Source: Candidatus Marsarchaeota G2 archaeon ECH_B_1
Lineage (GTDB): Archaea; Thermoproteota; Thermoprotei_A; Marsarchaeales; Marsarchaeaceae
DNA length: 47,200 nucleotides
NCBI GenBank assembly: GCA_003019535.1
Contig: NEXG01000017.1
Location: forward strand, 1-47,200
Direction of reading: 5' to 3'
Under the pieces are notes generated by a model that searched no databases, had not been told where the DNA came from, and saw only the letters and a program-made list of their open reading frames with translations. Both the position numbers and the translations under genes were made by a program. The first letter of the stretch is position 1. Each line of letters starts with the position of its first letter. Positions 36,333 to 43,624 of this stretch are shown piece by piece.

Positions 36333-37751
36333 GTGGTAAAGACAGTTAGATTAACCAACTGCACTGTCTATACGCCGTGGGATACCTCTGACTCCCTGGT
36401 TTTCTCCGACAGGGTCGTTCAGGTTGGGGGTGGGCTTCGCGGTGATGCCGAAGTGGACCTGCATGGGGCACTCGTTGTTCCCGGGTTCGTTGACGCCCAC
36501 GCCCACGTGCGGTCCACAGCTTTTAAGCTCGCCACGGTTGACCTCCAAGGTAAGTCGAGGGAGGATGTGGTGGGCTACCCGAGGCGGGCCTCACCCACTA
36601 TGAATGGGTGGGTTTACGCGCGTGGGTGGGATGAGAGCCTCTGGGGTGGCGGGGACTATCTAACGCCAGATGAGATTGGGAGTGAAAGCCCGGTTCTGGC
36701 CGTGCGGGTTGACGGCCACATGGGAGTGCTGAACCGTAGAGGGATAGCTCTTGCACGAAGCATAGGTGTGGAGGTAACCGGCTCGGGTTTGGTTAGGGAG
36801 AGTGAGCTAGTAAAACTCGAATCAAAGATTACTGAGAGCTTCGACCCAAGCGGTTGGATGGAGATGGCGCAGGAGTACTGCCTAGAGAAGGGTGTTACCG
36901 CGGTGTGTGACATTGGCCAACCAGCTAACGTAGAGTATTATCTTAGGAAGCCTCCGATAATGAGGGTTGTTTTCTCACCTATTGGGTTAACTAGGAGGGG
37001 GTGGCGCACAGGTGAGTGACTCGCCCCAAACCTTTACGCTGGGTTCACCAAGATTTTCGCTGATGGCTCTATTGGTGCGCGAACAGCCGCGGTATCCTTG
37101 GGCTACGTGGATGGTAAAGGTGAGCCGCGCCTGCTCTACACTGACTCACAGCTTGCAGCTATTTACAATGAGTCACTCAGTTTGGGGATGGAGGTGATGA
37201 CACATGCTATAGGCGACCTTGCCGTAAATCAGGTTATAAGGGTATCCAAGAAGTTCCGTGGTAGGAGGCTTAGAGTGGAGCACAATGAGCTAGTGATTCC
37301 GGAGGAGTTGGAGGATGATGAAGTGGACCTCGTGTGCAGTATGCAACCCAACTTCCTGCAGTGGTCGGCTCCAGGCGGACTATACGAGAGGAGGCTTGGC
37401 TCATATGTATTATCTGCCAACAATCACTTTAGATGCCTCCTCGAGCGCGGTGTTAGGTTTGCCTTCGGCTCCGACTCGATGCCGCTCGACCCAGTGTACG
37501 GCATAAGCCTAACACTCAACCCACTTCACCATAAGCAGAAGTTAAGTCTGCAGGAAGCAATAACCTGCTATACGTACAATTCAGCGTACGCCAACCACCT
37601 CGAAACCTGGCTGGGGTCAATAGAGGTGGGTAAAACAGCTGACCTAGTTGTGCTGGAGACCCACCCCAAACTTAAGGTGACGCAGGCCTACTTGGGCGGA
37701 GTAAGGGTTCCTTCCAGTCTTAGAGGTAAACAGCGGGAAAGCATTGGTTAG
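36333..37751 (+). CDS. YtcJ-like amidohydrolase (Amidohydro_3), with in-frame TGA
   Basis: A single frame of about 472 codons starting at GTG is interrupted by TGA at 37017-37019. Before it: VDAHAHVRST (metal His-x-His), YARGWDESLWGGG, AVRVDGHMGVLNRRGI. After it: KIFADGSIGARTAAVSLGYV, MTHAIGDLAVNQVI (His), LRVEHNELV (His), and AFGSDSMPLDPVYGI (Asp). These are the motifs of YtcJ-type metal-dependent hydrolases, which act on amide or N-acyl substrates; the substrate is unknown. The flanking residues are TGE-stop-LAPNLYAG. No selenocysteine-like context (UGA at a conserved Cys/Sec position) is apparent. A nonsense mutation or error is likely; Trp (TGG) is the simplest ancestral codon. Confidence 0.8.
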
Positions 37752-37828
37752 CGCTCGCCCGATTCGTATGGGCAGACATTAGGGTTGTTTGCAGAACCAA
37801 GCATTTTAAGCGTGGATTCACGTTGGGC

Positions 37829-37850
37829 TTAAATATTAGAATATTCGAAT
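37829..37850 (+). promoter_or_regulatory. promoter and palindromic operator of the ArsR-DsrE-SQR operon
   Basis: TTAAATATTA (from 37829) is a TATA-like box 28 nt before the ATG. Just after it AGAATATTCGAAT contains the perfect palindromes GAATATTC and ATTCGAAT, overlapping. This position, at the expected transcription start, suits repression by the ArsR-family protein encoded next. Confidence 0.55.
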
Positions 37851-37856
37851 CTTCTT

Positions 37857-38186
37857 ATGGATTCGGAGCTTCAATTCGGAGTTTCAGATGAGGTGTACGC
37901 CCTCCACGCAGAGGTGTGCAAGCTTTTCACGAGCCCTGTTAGGCTTAAAATGCTTGAGTTATTGGGGAAAGGTGAAATAACCGTTGAGGAACTTTCGAGG
38001 ATTATGAATATAAGTCAGCCCAACGCTTCCCAGCATCTTAGCCTACTACGGAAGACGGGTGTTGTTAGAGCGAGAAAGGAGGGCAACAAGACATTCTACT
38101 CTCTACGGGATCCACGGTTGCTAGAGGCCTTCAACAATATGAAGGCTGTGCTCTCTGATATTCTCAAAGACACCAAAGCACTATGA
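37857..38186 (+). CDS. ArsR-family winged-helix repressor
   Basis: The 109-residue protein is a typical ArsR: CKLFTSPVRLKMLELLGKGE, TVEELSRIMNISQPNASQHL, SLLRKTGVVRARKEGNKTFY, and an end helix. The recognition helix is about residues 53-68. It has a single cysteine (Cys21, before LFTSP), so it lacks the two-Cys sensor of persulfide regulators such as SqrR/BigR and the CVC pair of ArsR proper; it may sense metal or sulfur differently. It heads an operon with DsrE-like and SQR-like genes, and a palindrome overlaps its promoter, so self-repression responding to sulfide is the natural guess. Confidence 0.88.
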   Translation: MDSELQFGVSDEVYALHAEVCKLFTSPVRLKMLELLGKGEITVEELSRIMNISQPNASQHLSLLRKTGVVRARKEGNKTFYSLRDPRLLEAFNNMKAVLSDILKDTKAL

Positions 38187-38202
38187 TTAAGAGGGAGGCT
38201 GA

Positions 38203-38532
38203 TTGCGTTTGAAGTACGCTATAATAATAAACACTAAGGACCCTGAAACGATGTGGAATGCTTTCAGATTCGCCTGCGCCTCGCTCTCCAAAGGCCACAA
38301 GGTATCTGTGTTCCTGCTTGGACCAGCCGTCGAAATAGATTCTGTCGACAGCTCCAAATTTGACGTAAAGAGAGTGGTCCAACGTTTCATTGATCTCGGT
38401 GGAGAGGCGTTGAGCTGTGGCACATGTTTGAAGATTCGCAAGATGGGTGCAAGCGAAGCCTGCCCTCTGTCCACCATGGATACGCTTGTTTCACTCACCG
38501 AGGACGCAGATAGGGTAGTGAGCTTTGGATGA
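38203..38532 (+). CDS. DsrE-family sulfur carrier-like protein
   Basis: The 109-residue protein has the DsrE fold: YAIIINTKDPETMWNAFRFA, KGHKVSVFLLGPAVE, then EALSCGTCLKIRKMG with a Cys-x2-Cys pair at the position of the active Cys of DsrE-like proteins, and SEACPLSTM. The start is TTG (38203 or 38209), behind GAGGGAGG. Its TGA overlaps the ATG of the following oxidoreductase (ATGA), so translation is coupled. In this operon it would accept or deliver sulfane sulfur produced by sulfide oxidation (inference from context). It is related to, but clearly diverged from, the DsrE-like protein at 7167. Confidence 0.82.
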   Translation: MRLKYAIIINTKDPETMWNAFRFACASLSKGHKVSVFLLGPAVEIDSVDSSKFDVKRVVQRFIDLGGEALSCGTCLKIRKMGASEACPLSTMDTLVSLTEDADRVVSFG

Positions 38533-39692
38533 GGGATGCCACAATTCTAGTGTTAGGTGGAGGCGTCGGTGGTCTGACAACGGCCTCCGAGCTCGCAAGA
38601 GTAGTCGGCTCAAAACACAGGATAGTGCTCGTGGATCGTCGAGCCGAGTTCCACGAATGTGTGAACAACCTTTGGGCCATAAGTGGGGATGTCACCGATT
38701 ACAAAGCAGTATGCGCTGACATTTCAACCCTGCTTGGAAAGCTGGGAATCGATTTTGTAAGAGACGAGGTAAGGAGAATAGACCCAACCAGCAAAACTAT
38801 TGAGACGGACTCGGAGACAATTAAAGCCGACTACTTGGTGATAGCGCTCGGCGCAAAGCTGGTGCCCGGACTTGTGCCGGGCCTCCCAGAGGCTGGATAC
38901 AACATTTATGAATGGGAGGGTGCACTCAGCTTTGGGCGCAGACTGAAAGAAATAGATAGGGGGAAAATTGGTGTGCTCATAGCGAGGACTCCATTCAAGT
39001 GTCCCGCCGCACCCTATGAGGCCACATTCCTAATAGAGGAAGTGCTCCGTAAACGCGGGGTAAGGGAGAAGGTTGACCTCGAAGTGTACACGCCTGAGTG
39101 GCAACCCATGCTGTCTGCAGGTGACGAAGTTGGAAGCATGCTCATGGAGGAGATGTCCAAGCGTGGAATAGGCTACAACACGGAGAGAATGGTGCTCAAA
39201 GTAAATCCACACAAGAATGAAATCCTCTTTGAGGTTGACGAAGCTGAATACGACGTACTCGCAGTTGTGCCGCCACATGTAGCTCCAAACCCAGTGCGTG
39301 AATGCGGACTCACTGACTCAACTGGTTGGGTGCCAGTGCACCCGAACACCCTCGAAACACGCTACAGAGGTGTCTACACAATAGGAGACTTGGCCTCCAT
39401 CAAGCTACACAACGGGTTATTCCTCCCGATGGCGGGTGTCTTCGCTATGGCCGAAGGAATCACGGTAGCCCGTAACATAGCCCACCAACTCGGCGAAGGC
39501 GCCGGCGCCGAGTTCGGCGGCGATGGGTTCTGCTATATAGAGTTGGGTGGAGGATTAGCGGCTATGGGTCAAGGCAACTTCTACGCTAGGCCGGCACCCA
39601 AAATTACACTGCGGCCACCTTCAAAGGAAAACTGGCTCGCTAAACACGAGCTAGCATCGACAGTGATCAATTCTCTAAAAACCCAAAACTGA
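38529..39692 (+). CDS. sulfide:quinone oxidoreductase-like flavoprotein (SQR/FCSD family)
   Basis: The 387-residue protein has the FAD-binding start ILVLGGGVGGLTTASELAR, the second dinucleotide-binding acidic strand VLVDRRAEFHE, YLVIALGAKLVPGLVPG, and the late FAD motif GVYTIGDLAS. Cysteines at VNN-adjacent Cys44, Cys62, and in FKCPAAPYEA (about 157) and GFCYIEL match the placement of redox Cys in sulfide:quinone and flavocytochrome c sulfide dehydrogenases; KCPxAP is a common signature there. It would oxidise sulfide or related thiols and reduce quinone at the membrane surface. It lies in the ArsR-DsrE operon. A rhodanese/CoA-disulfide type role is possible but less likely. Confidence 0.85.
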   Translation: MRDATILVLGGGVGGLTTASELARVVGSKHRIVLVDRRAEFHECVNNLWAISGDVTDYKAVCADISTLLGKLGIDFVRDEVRRIDPTSKTIETDSETIKADYLVIALGAKLVPGLVPGLPEAGYNIYEWEGALSFGRRLKEIDRGKIGVLIARTPFKCPAAPYEATFLIEEVLRKRGVREKVDLEVYTPEWQPMLSAGDEVGSMLMEEMSKRGIGYNTERMVLKVNPHKNEILFEVDEAEYDVLAVVPPHVAPNPVRECGLTDSTGWVPVHPNTLETRYRGVYTIGDLASIKLHNGLFLPMAGVFAMAEGITVARNIAHQLGEGAGAEFGGDGFCYIELGGGLAAMGQGNFYARPAPKITLRPPSKENWLAKHELASTVINSLKTQN

Positions 39693-39985
39693 GCTTGACT
39701 CTTGCTAAAGCGCGTTTGGATGGTATGTCAGACCGTGCAACCAGACTTTGCAATGCCTATATCTAAGAGCGAACATGGGGTTCACTAGGAGGAATTCTGA
39801 TACTAGATGGCTTTGTCAAACTCATCTGTTCTATAGAATAAATAGAAGGGACGCTGAGTTCTTCGCTAACTTGCGGTTCAATAGAGCGACGTTAACCCTA
39901 TGATGTGGTATACTAGCGACTGACACGTAGACTCGAGCTACTAGTATAGCAAGCGGTAACTATTTCAAAATAAGTGGGTTTCAGT

Positions 39986-41318
39986 GTGAGCTACCCCCGC
40001 CTGAAGGCGGGAGCTTCCTGAATCATCACCCCACCATGCCTACCACTTACCAACCCAAGGGTTGGGAGGGGAGGTATTGGGCGAAGCTCCACAGGCACAG
40101 CGGGTGGCACCCACCCTGCACGCTTCAAAAGAACAAGGGAAGCGTTGAGGTCCCGGTCCAAGGTGAAACCACAGTTGGGGCAGAGAAACACTCGGTCTTC
40201 CAAAGTCAAGCTTTTGTTGATCCCACCACAACGGAAACACTCACGTGAAGTGTTGAACGCTAGCACAGGTAAAACAAGCTTCCCTCTTTTTCGAAACTGC
40301 CATTCAAGCATCACTCTGAGCTCCGAGAACGAGGAGTCGTACAGCCGCATCCTCCTCTTTTTGGTTTCGCTCTTCTGGATCAAATCCTGAACGTTTAAAT
40401 CCTCTAGCACCAGCACATCGTACTCCCCTGCAAGAAGAGCCCCAAGCTTAAAGAACAAGTCACGCCTAAAATCCTTAATGTGCTCGTGCTCCTTCGCAAG
40501 TTTCGTCTTTGTTTTAAACCAGTTACCCGAAAGAAACCTTTTTCTTGAAAGTGACCTCTGCAGCAACCTGACTCTATCCAAGGAGCGCTCAAGCGGTTTC
40601 GGGTTCTCGAGGTACCTACCATCTGAGAGTGTGGCGAGCCTCACTATCCCCAGGTCAACACCCACAGCGTTCTTGGGCTCCTTCGATGATTGCCCCAGTG
40701 TTTCAGCCTCCTCCTCCACTAAGAAGATTACGTGGATTCGACCAGAGGGGTCGAGTTTAACGCACACTTGAGACACTCGCTCCAAAGGAAGCTCCCTGTG
40801 GAGGATTAAAGTAAAAAACCCGATTTTACTCAGGTAGAGACGAGCCCTCCTCTTCTTTTTGTTTTTGCCGAGACCAACTTCTCTTGTATCAGAAAGCCTC
40901 CAACCACTCTGAGGGTACACCAAAGAAAGAAACTTGTGCGGCTTCTTTTTCTTCGGCTTGTTCGCAAGGCCGTCGAGGAACCTCTCCCGTGCCTGGTAGA
41001 ACCTCTCAGCAACCTGCTGCGCAACCTGGGAGTGCAGCGCCTGAAACTCCGTGTTCCGCTTCCTCAAATCCAAAGCGAGCTGTCTCAACTCGTTTCTACT
41101 CATCATGTGTCTGTTTCTTTCATACTCTTCTTGCTCCGCGTGTAAGAGCGCGTTGTAAAGCCTACACGCTGCTTCAAACTGGGTTTTCAACACCCTCGCG
41201 GTTGTCTTCGATGAGTACGCTCTGAACCTATACGCCCTTACACGCATTGCCAAATATTCTTTGCGTGTGTATTTATACTTTTAGAATCCCCGCCCCTAGA
41301 AGGGGCGAGGTTTTGGAT
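39986..41318 (-). mobile_element. TnpB-only element, copy 3 (intact)
   Basis: Left end TCCAAAACCTCGCCCC with hairpin to GGGGCGGGGATTC; right end CTCCCGCC-TTCA-GGCGGGGGTAGCTCAC. TTATAA (41322-41327) flanks the left end. The predicted guide after the right end (minus strand from 39985 downwards) begins ACTGAAACCCACTTATTTTG. Stem lengths of the left-end hairpin vary between copies with both arms changing together, which supports a functional structure. Confidence 0.78.
39991..41247 (-). CDS. tnpB: RNA-guided nuclease TnpB, copy 3
   Basis: The 418-residue protein (ATG giving MRVRAYRFRAYSSK; a TTG two codons earlier is possible) is closely similar to copy 1. RuvC-like residues sit in VGVDLGIVRLATLSDGR, VLVLEDLNVQDL and FTLDRDLNASLVLL; the zinc Cys pairs are ECFRCGG and FLCPNCG. 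The frame is intact. The TATAAATA box at 41270-41277 and the sequence up to the ATG match copy 1, suggesting active, leaderless expression. The stop lies in the right end as in the other copies. Confidence 0.9.
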   Translation of the reverse strand: MRVRAYRFRAYSSKTTARVLKTQFEAACRLYNALLHAEQEEYERNRHMMSRNELRQLALDLRKRNTEFQALHSQVAQQVAERFYQARERFLDGLANKPKKKKPHKFLSLVYPQSGWRLSDTREVGLGKNKKKRRARLYLSKIGFFTLILHRELPLERVSQVCVKLDPSGRIHVIFLVEEEAETLGQSSKEPKNAVGVDLGIVRLATLSDGRYLENPKPLERSLDRVRLLQRSLSRKRFLSGNWFKTKTKLAKEHEHIKDFRRDLFFKLGALLAGEYDVLVLEDLNVQDLIQKSETKKRRMRLYDSSFSELRVMLEWQFRKRGKLVLPVLAFNTSRECFRCGGINKSLTLEDRVFLCPNCGFTLDRDLNASLVLLKRAGWVPPAVPVELRPIPPLPTLGLVSGRHGGVMIQEAPAFRRG

Positions 41319-41797
41319 TCCTTATAAAGGCCAGCATAGAGTGGACAGCTGGATAGTTGTTCTCGTCATAAGAAGCCGAGTATGATGAACACCCTACTCT
41401 GTGATAAACTGATACCCCCCGACAAGGGCAGAATGTATAGCTTACCGTTGAGTTCCTGTCTAAAGCAATACAACAAAACTCTTTATCGGGGGGACAAGCA
41501 TTCGAGGATGGATTTTGGTCTGCTGCAGTGGGCAAAATTTCTGCTGGCACTGTGTGTCCTCATAATTTATGCACCGCCACAGAAGCGGGTTTCACAGTTC
41601 GGCACCCCCACGTCAGCTTGCTACAATCAACACACCACTGACCGCTATGTTTACCAAAACAAACCCAAATTCAACGTTTACGGAAAATTTAGGCACTATC
41701 CATAACGAAGCCTCAAAGGGATACTTTTCTTAGTGTAAGCTAGCTAAGCTTATATAAATCCTGATATAGGTTCTTTAATAGGAAGTGAAATATCGGT
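41319..41797. other. intergenic, no convincing gene
   Basis: Overlapping chance frames only. A TATA-like TTATATAAAT at 41750-41759 and GGAAGTGA at 41781 belong to the next gene. An AGCTAGCT and an imperfect CCTGATATAGG palindrome near it might bind the PadR protein. Confidence 0.4.
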
Positions 41798-41929
41798 ATG
41801 TCGAGACAACATATGCATCATCACGGATGTTGTTGTGGGTGTGGATGCGGGTATGACGAAGACTTGACTGAACTAGAGAAGCGGGTTAGCGAGCTTGAGA
41901 AAAGGGTGCAAGGGCTTAAAGGAGAGTAG
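41798..41929 (+). CDS. 43-residue His/Cys-rich miniprotein with coiled-coil tail
   Basis: The product starts MSRQHMHHHGCCCGCGCGYD and continues with EDLTELEKRV and SELEKRVQGLKGE. The first half holds four His and five Cys within 13 residues, an obvious soft-metal ligand cluster; the second half has heptad-like Leu/Val positions and would form a short coiled coil. A TATA-like box and a purine-rich site precede the ATG. The stop is 5 nt before the GTG of the PadR regulator gene, so both share one transcript. No family is known to me. A metal buffer or a ligand partner of the regulator is a reasonable inference. Confidence 0.65.
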   Translation: MSRQHMHHHGCCCGCGCGYDEDLTELEKRVSELEKRVQGLKGE

Positions 41930-41934
41930 GGGAG

Positions 41935-42303
41935 GTGACATGTGTGCCGCGAGGATGCTGTAGGTGTGGTCCGTTCAGAGTTAATGTGATCCCCCAGGGT
42001 CTCTTAAAACCTTATATCCTTCGATTACTCAGTGAAAAGCCGATGCACGGCTATGAAATAATGGAGGAAATATTCGAGCGCACTAAGGGTCTTTGGAGAC
42101 CCGGACCATCAGCGGTCTACCCGACGCTCACATGGCTAGAAGAGAAGGGCTACATTGAGGAGGCGGAAGGGCAGGTCAAAGGTGAAAAGGCTAGAAGACC
42201 CTACCAGATTACGGAGAAGGGAAGAGAGGCGCTTAGAGACTACGAGAAATTCAAAAGCGAGTGGTTGGAGAACATATCCGCCCTCCGAGAAGTATGGTGG
42301 TAA
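41935..42303 (+). CDS. PadR-family regulator with Cys-rich N terminus
   Basis: The 122-residue protein has the PadR winged helix: LLKPYILRLLSEKPMHGYEI, MEEIFERTKGLWRPGPSAVY, PTLTWLEEKGYIEEAEG, and RRPYQITEKGREAL, ending with the dimerisation helix. Unlike ordinary PadR, the first 12 residues are MTCVPRGCCRCG with four Cys, resembling the Cys cluster in the miniprotein encoded 5 nt upstream. The pair suggests a metal- or redox-sensing switch. The GTG start is preceded by GGGGAG; a later GTG (VIPQ) would give a standard-length PadR without the Cys cluster, so the true start is not certain. Confidence 0.82.
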   Translation: MTCVPRGCCRCGPFRVNVIPQGLLKPYILRLLSEKPMHGYEIMEEIFERTKGLWRPGPSAVYPTLTWLEEKGYIEEAEGQVKGEKARRPYQITEKGREALRDYEKFKSEWLENISALREVWW

Positions 42304-42580
42304 GTCAGGGCTTGGGACTACCACAGCGTCCTCCCAACACTTTTTCGAACATGGCTCTCAGCCTTACTAAACCAGACATATAGACACCTGTTTAGCCTTC
42401 CAAATTCAGGAGATTGGGCTCAACCTCTAATACTCAGTTTGAATCTGCCCTTTAAATACGCGTAACTGCCATCTAAGATGTCTTCGTGTTTTTGACTAAA
42501 CGCTGTATGACTCAAGTCCCACATAGCCTGCACCTCATATGTTTTGAATACATGGTATATGATGGAAACATATTAGCAGG

Positions 42581-43207
42581 TTATGCCTCAGCGCAAACCA
42601 CTACGAATGAGCCTTCACCGAACCCTTGCTTTATGGGCTCCGGAGCCGACAGGTCTTCAGGGCTCCCGAATATGGTCTGCAGGAATTCGTGCACACTGAA
42701 GCCAGCTCTTTCAAGGTAATCTACCACTTCCTTTACAGAGTAGAGGGTTGCTTCAGCATAAAAGGGATTGTCCTTCATCGCTTTCAGCCGTTTACCAAGA
42801 AGGCTTTCGCTGTCTATGAATCCCACCAAAAATCTTCCCCCACTTCTGAGAACCCTTCTCGCCTCCCGGAAAGAAGCCTCTACGTCGTCTATGAAGCAAA
42901 TAGTGGTTACCATGAGCACCAAATCAAACGCGGAGTCCCTAAAGGGCAGCCTCTCAGCCACCCCACGAACTACGTTTATCCCACGTGAATGTGCCACTTC
43001 AAGCATCTTCAACGAGGGATCAATACCAAAGCTGATGCCCAGAGGCCCAGCGAACCTGCCTGTGCCCACGCCTACTTCGAGGGCCAGCTGTGGGCTACCC
43101 ACACACCTCCTCACGGCTTCAAGCTCTGAAAGGTATGCGTAAAAATGGCTTTCAAACCACGCATCATAACGCTTACTCAAGGCTTCAAACGGTGCTACGT
43201 GAACCAT
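42581..43207 (-). CDS. class I SAM-dependent methyltransferase
   Basis: The 208-residue protein carries the Methyltransf_11 pattern: LALEVGVGTGRFAGPLG (motif I), FGIDPSLKMLEVA (motif II acidic loop), RGVAERLPFRDSAFDLVLMV (motif IV region), and REARRVLRSGGRFLVGFID. It would transfer a methyl group from S-adenosylmethionine to a small molecule; the acceptor cannot be told. It reads leftward from an ATG at 43207 and is not clearly in an operon. Confidence 0.85.
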   Translation of the reverse strand: MVHVAPFEALSKRYDAWFESHFYAYLSELEAVRRCVGSPQLALEVGVGTGRFAGPLGISFGIDPSLKMLEVAHSRGINVVRGVAERLPFRDSAFDLVLMVTTICFIDDVEASFREARRVLRSGGRFLVGFIDSESLLGKRLKAMKDNPFYAEATLYSVKEVVDYLERAGFSVHEFLQTIFGSPEDLSAPEPIKQGFGEGSFVVVCAEA

Positions 43208-43341
43208 ACATCACACACCAACAAGCATGATGTGGAGATTGAGCACAACACATTTTATGCTACCGCTCACTAAATAGCATCAACCCATATTTAACGGCTT
43301 AAAACGCCGAAAATTAACATTTAGATTGCCATCCCATTTAC

Positions 43342-43367
43342 GAGCTACCCCGTCATAAATGATCGAG
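43342..43367 (-). repeat. solo right-end fragment of the TnpB element
   Basis: GAGCTACCCCG, CATAAATG and CGAG match the right end of copy 1 (GAGCTACCCCGCCATAAATG) at most positions, but the stem bases no longer pair well. No tnpB sequence is attached. Confidence 0.5.
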
Positions 43368-43369
43368 TC

Positions 43370-43534
43370 TTATGACTCTTCCACCAGCCAGACTCGATCC
43401 CCTCTCACCAGGGAGGTTACGGAAGCTCCTTCTAGAAGTCTCCGCAGACGTGGGCTCCCCGCTTTAAGCACCACGGGTACCTTCCAGTACACCGTGGAAG
43501 CCCACTTAAAGCCCTCGATCTTGATGAACCACAC
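43370..43534 (-). CDS. possible 54-residue beta-rich protein
   Basis: Starting at GTG, the minus strand reads MWFIKIEGFKWASTVYWKVP, then VVLKAGSPRLRRLLEGASVT and SLVRGDRVWLVEES, then TAA. The pattern of alternating hydrophobic and charged residues, and a TTTAATAAA box 24-32 nt upstream, favour a real small gene. The family is unknown; it could also be a truncated fragment. It ends 2 nt from a solo TnpB right-end fragment, which may have truncated it. Confidence 0.4.
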   Translation of the reverse strand: MWFIKIEGFKWASTVYWKVPVVLKAGSPRLRRLLEGASVTSLVRGDRVWLVEES

Positions 43535-43624
43535 CTCAATAGGGTGGCTTTGGGAACTTTATTAAATCGTTGAACGCACAACGTTAGATATTGTAGTAAG
43601 TGTTATATTTTTCGACGTGCCTAT

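Noticed and set aside
37017-37019. TGA in the amidohydrolase as selenocysteine
   Set aside because: Position is not a known catalytic Cys/Sec site of the family, and no SECIS-like structure was apparent.
41382-41705. 107-codon open frame upstream of the miniprotein gene
   Set aside because: It overlaps another long frame on the opposite strand, lacks any domain pattern and has no promoter-like sequence before it.
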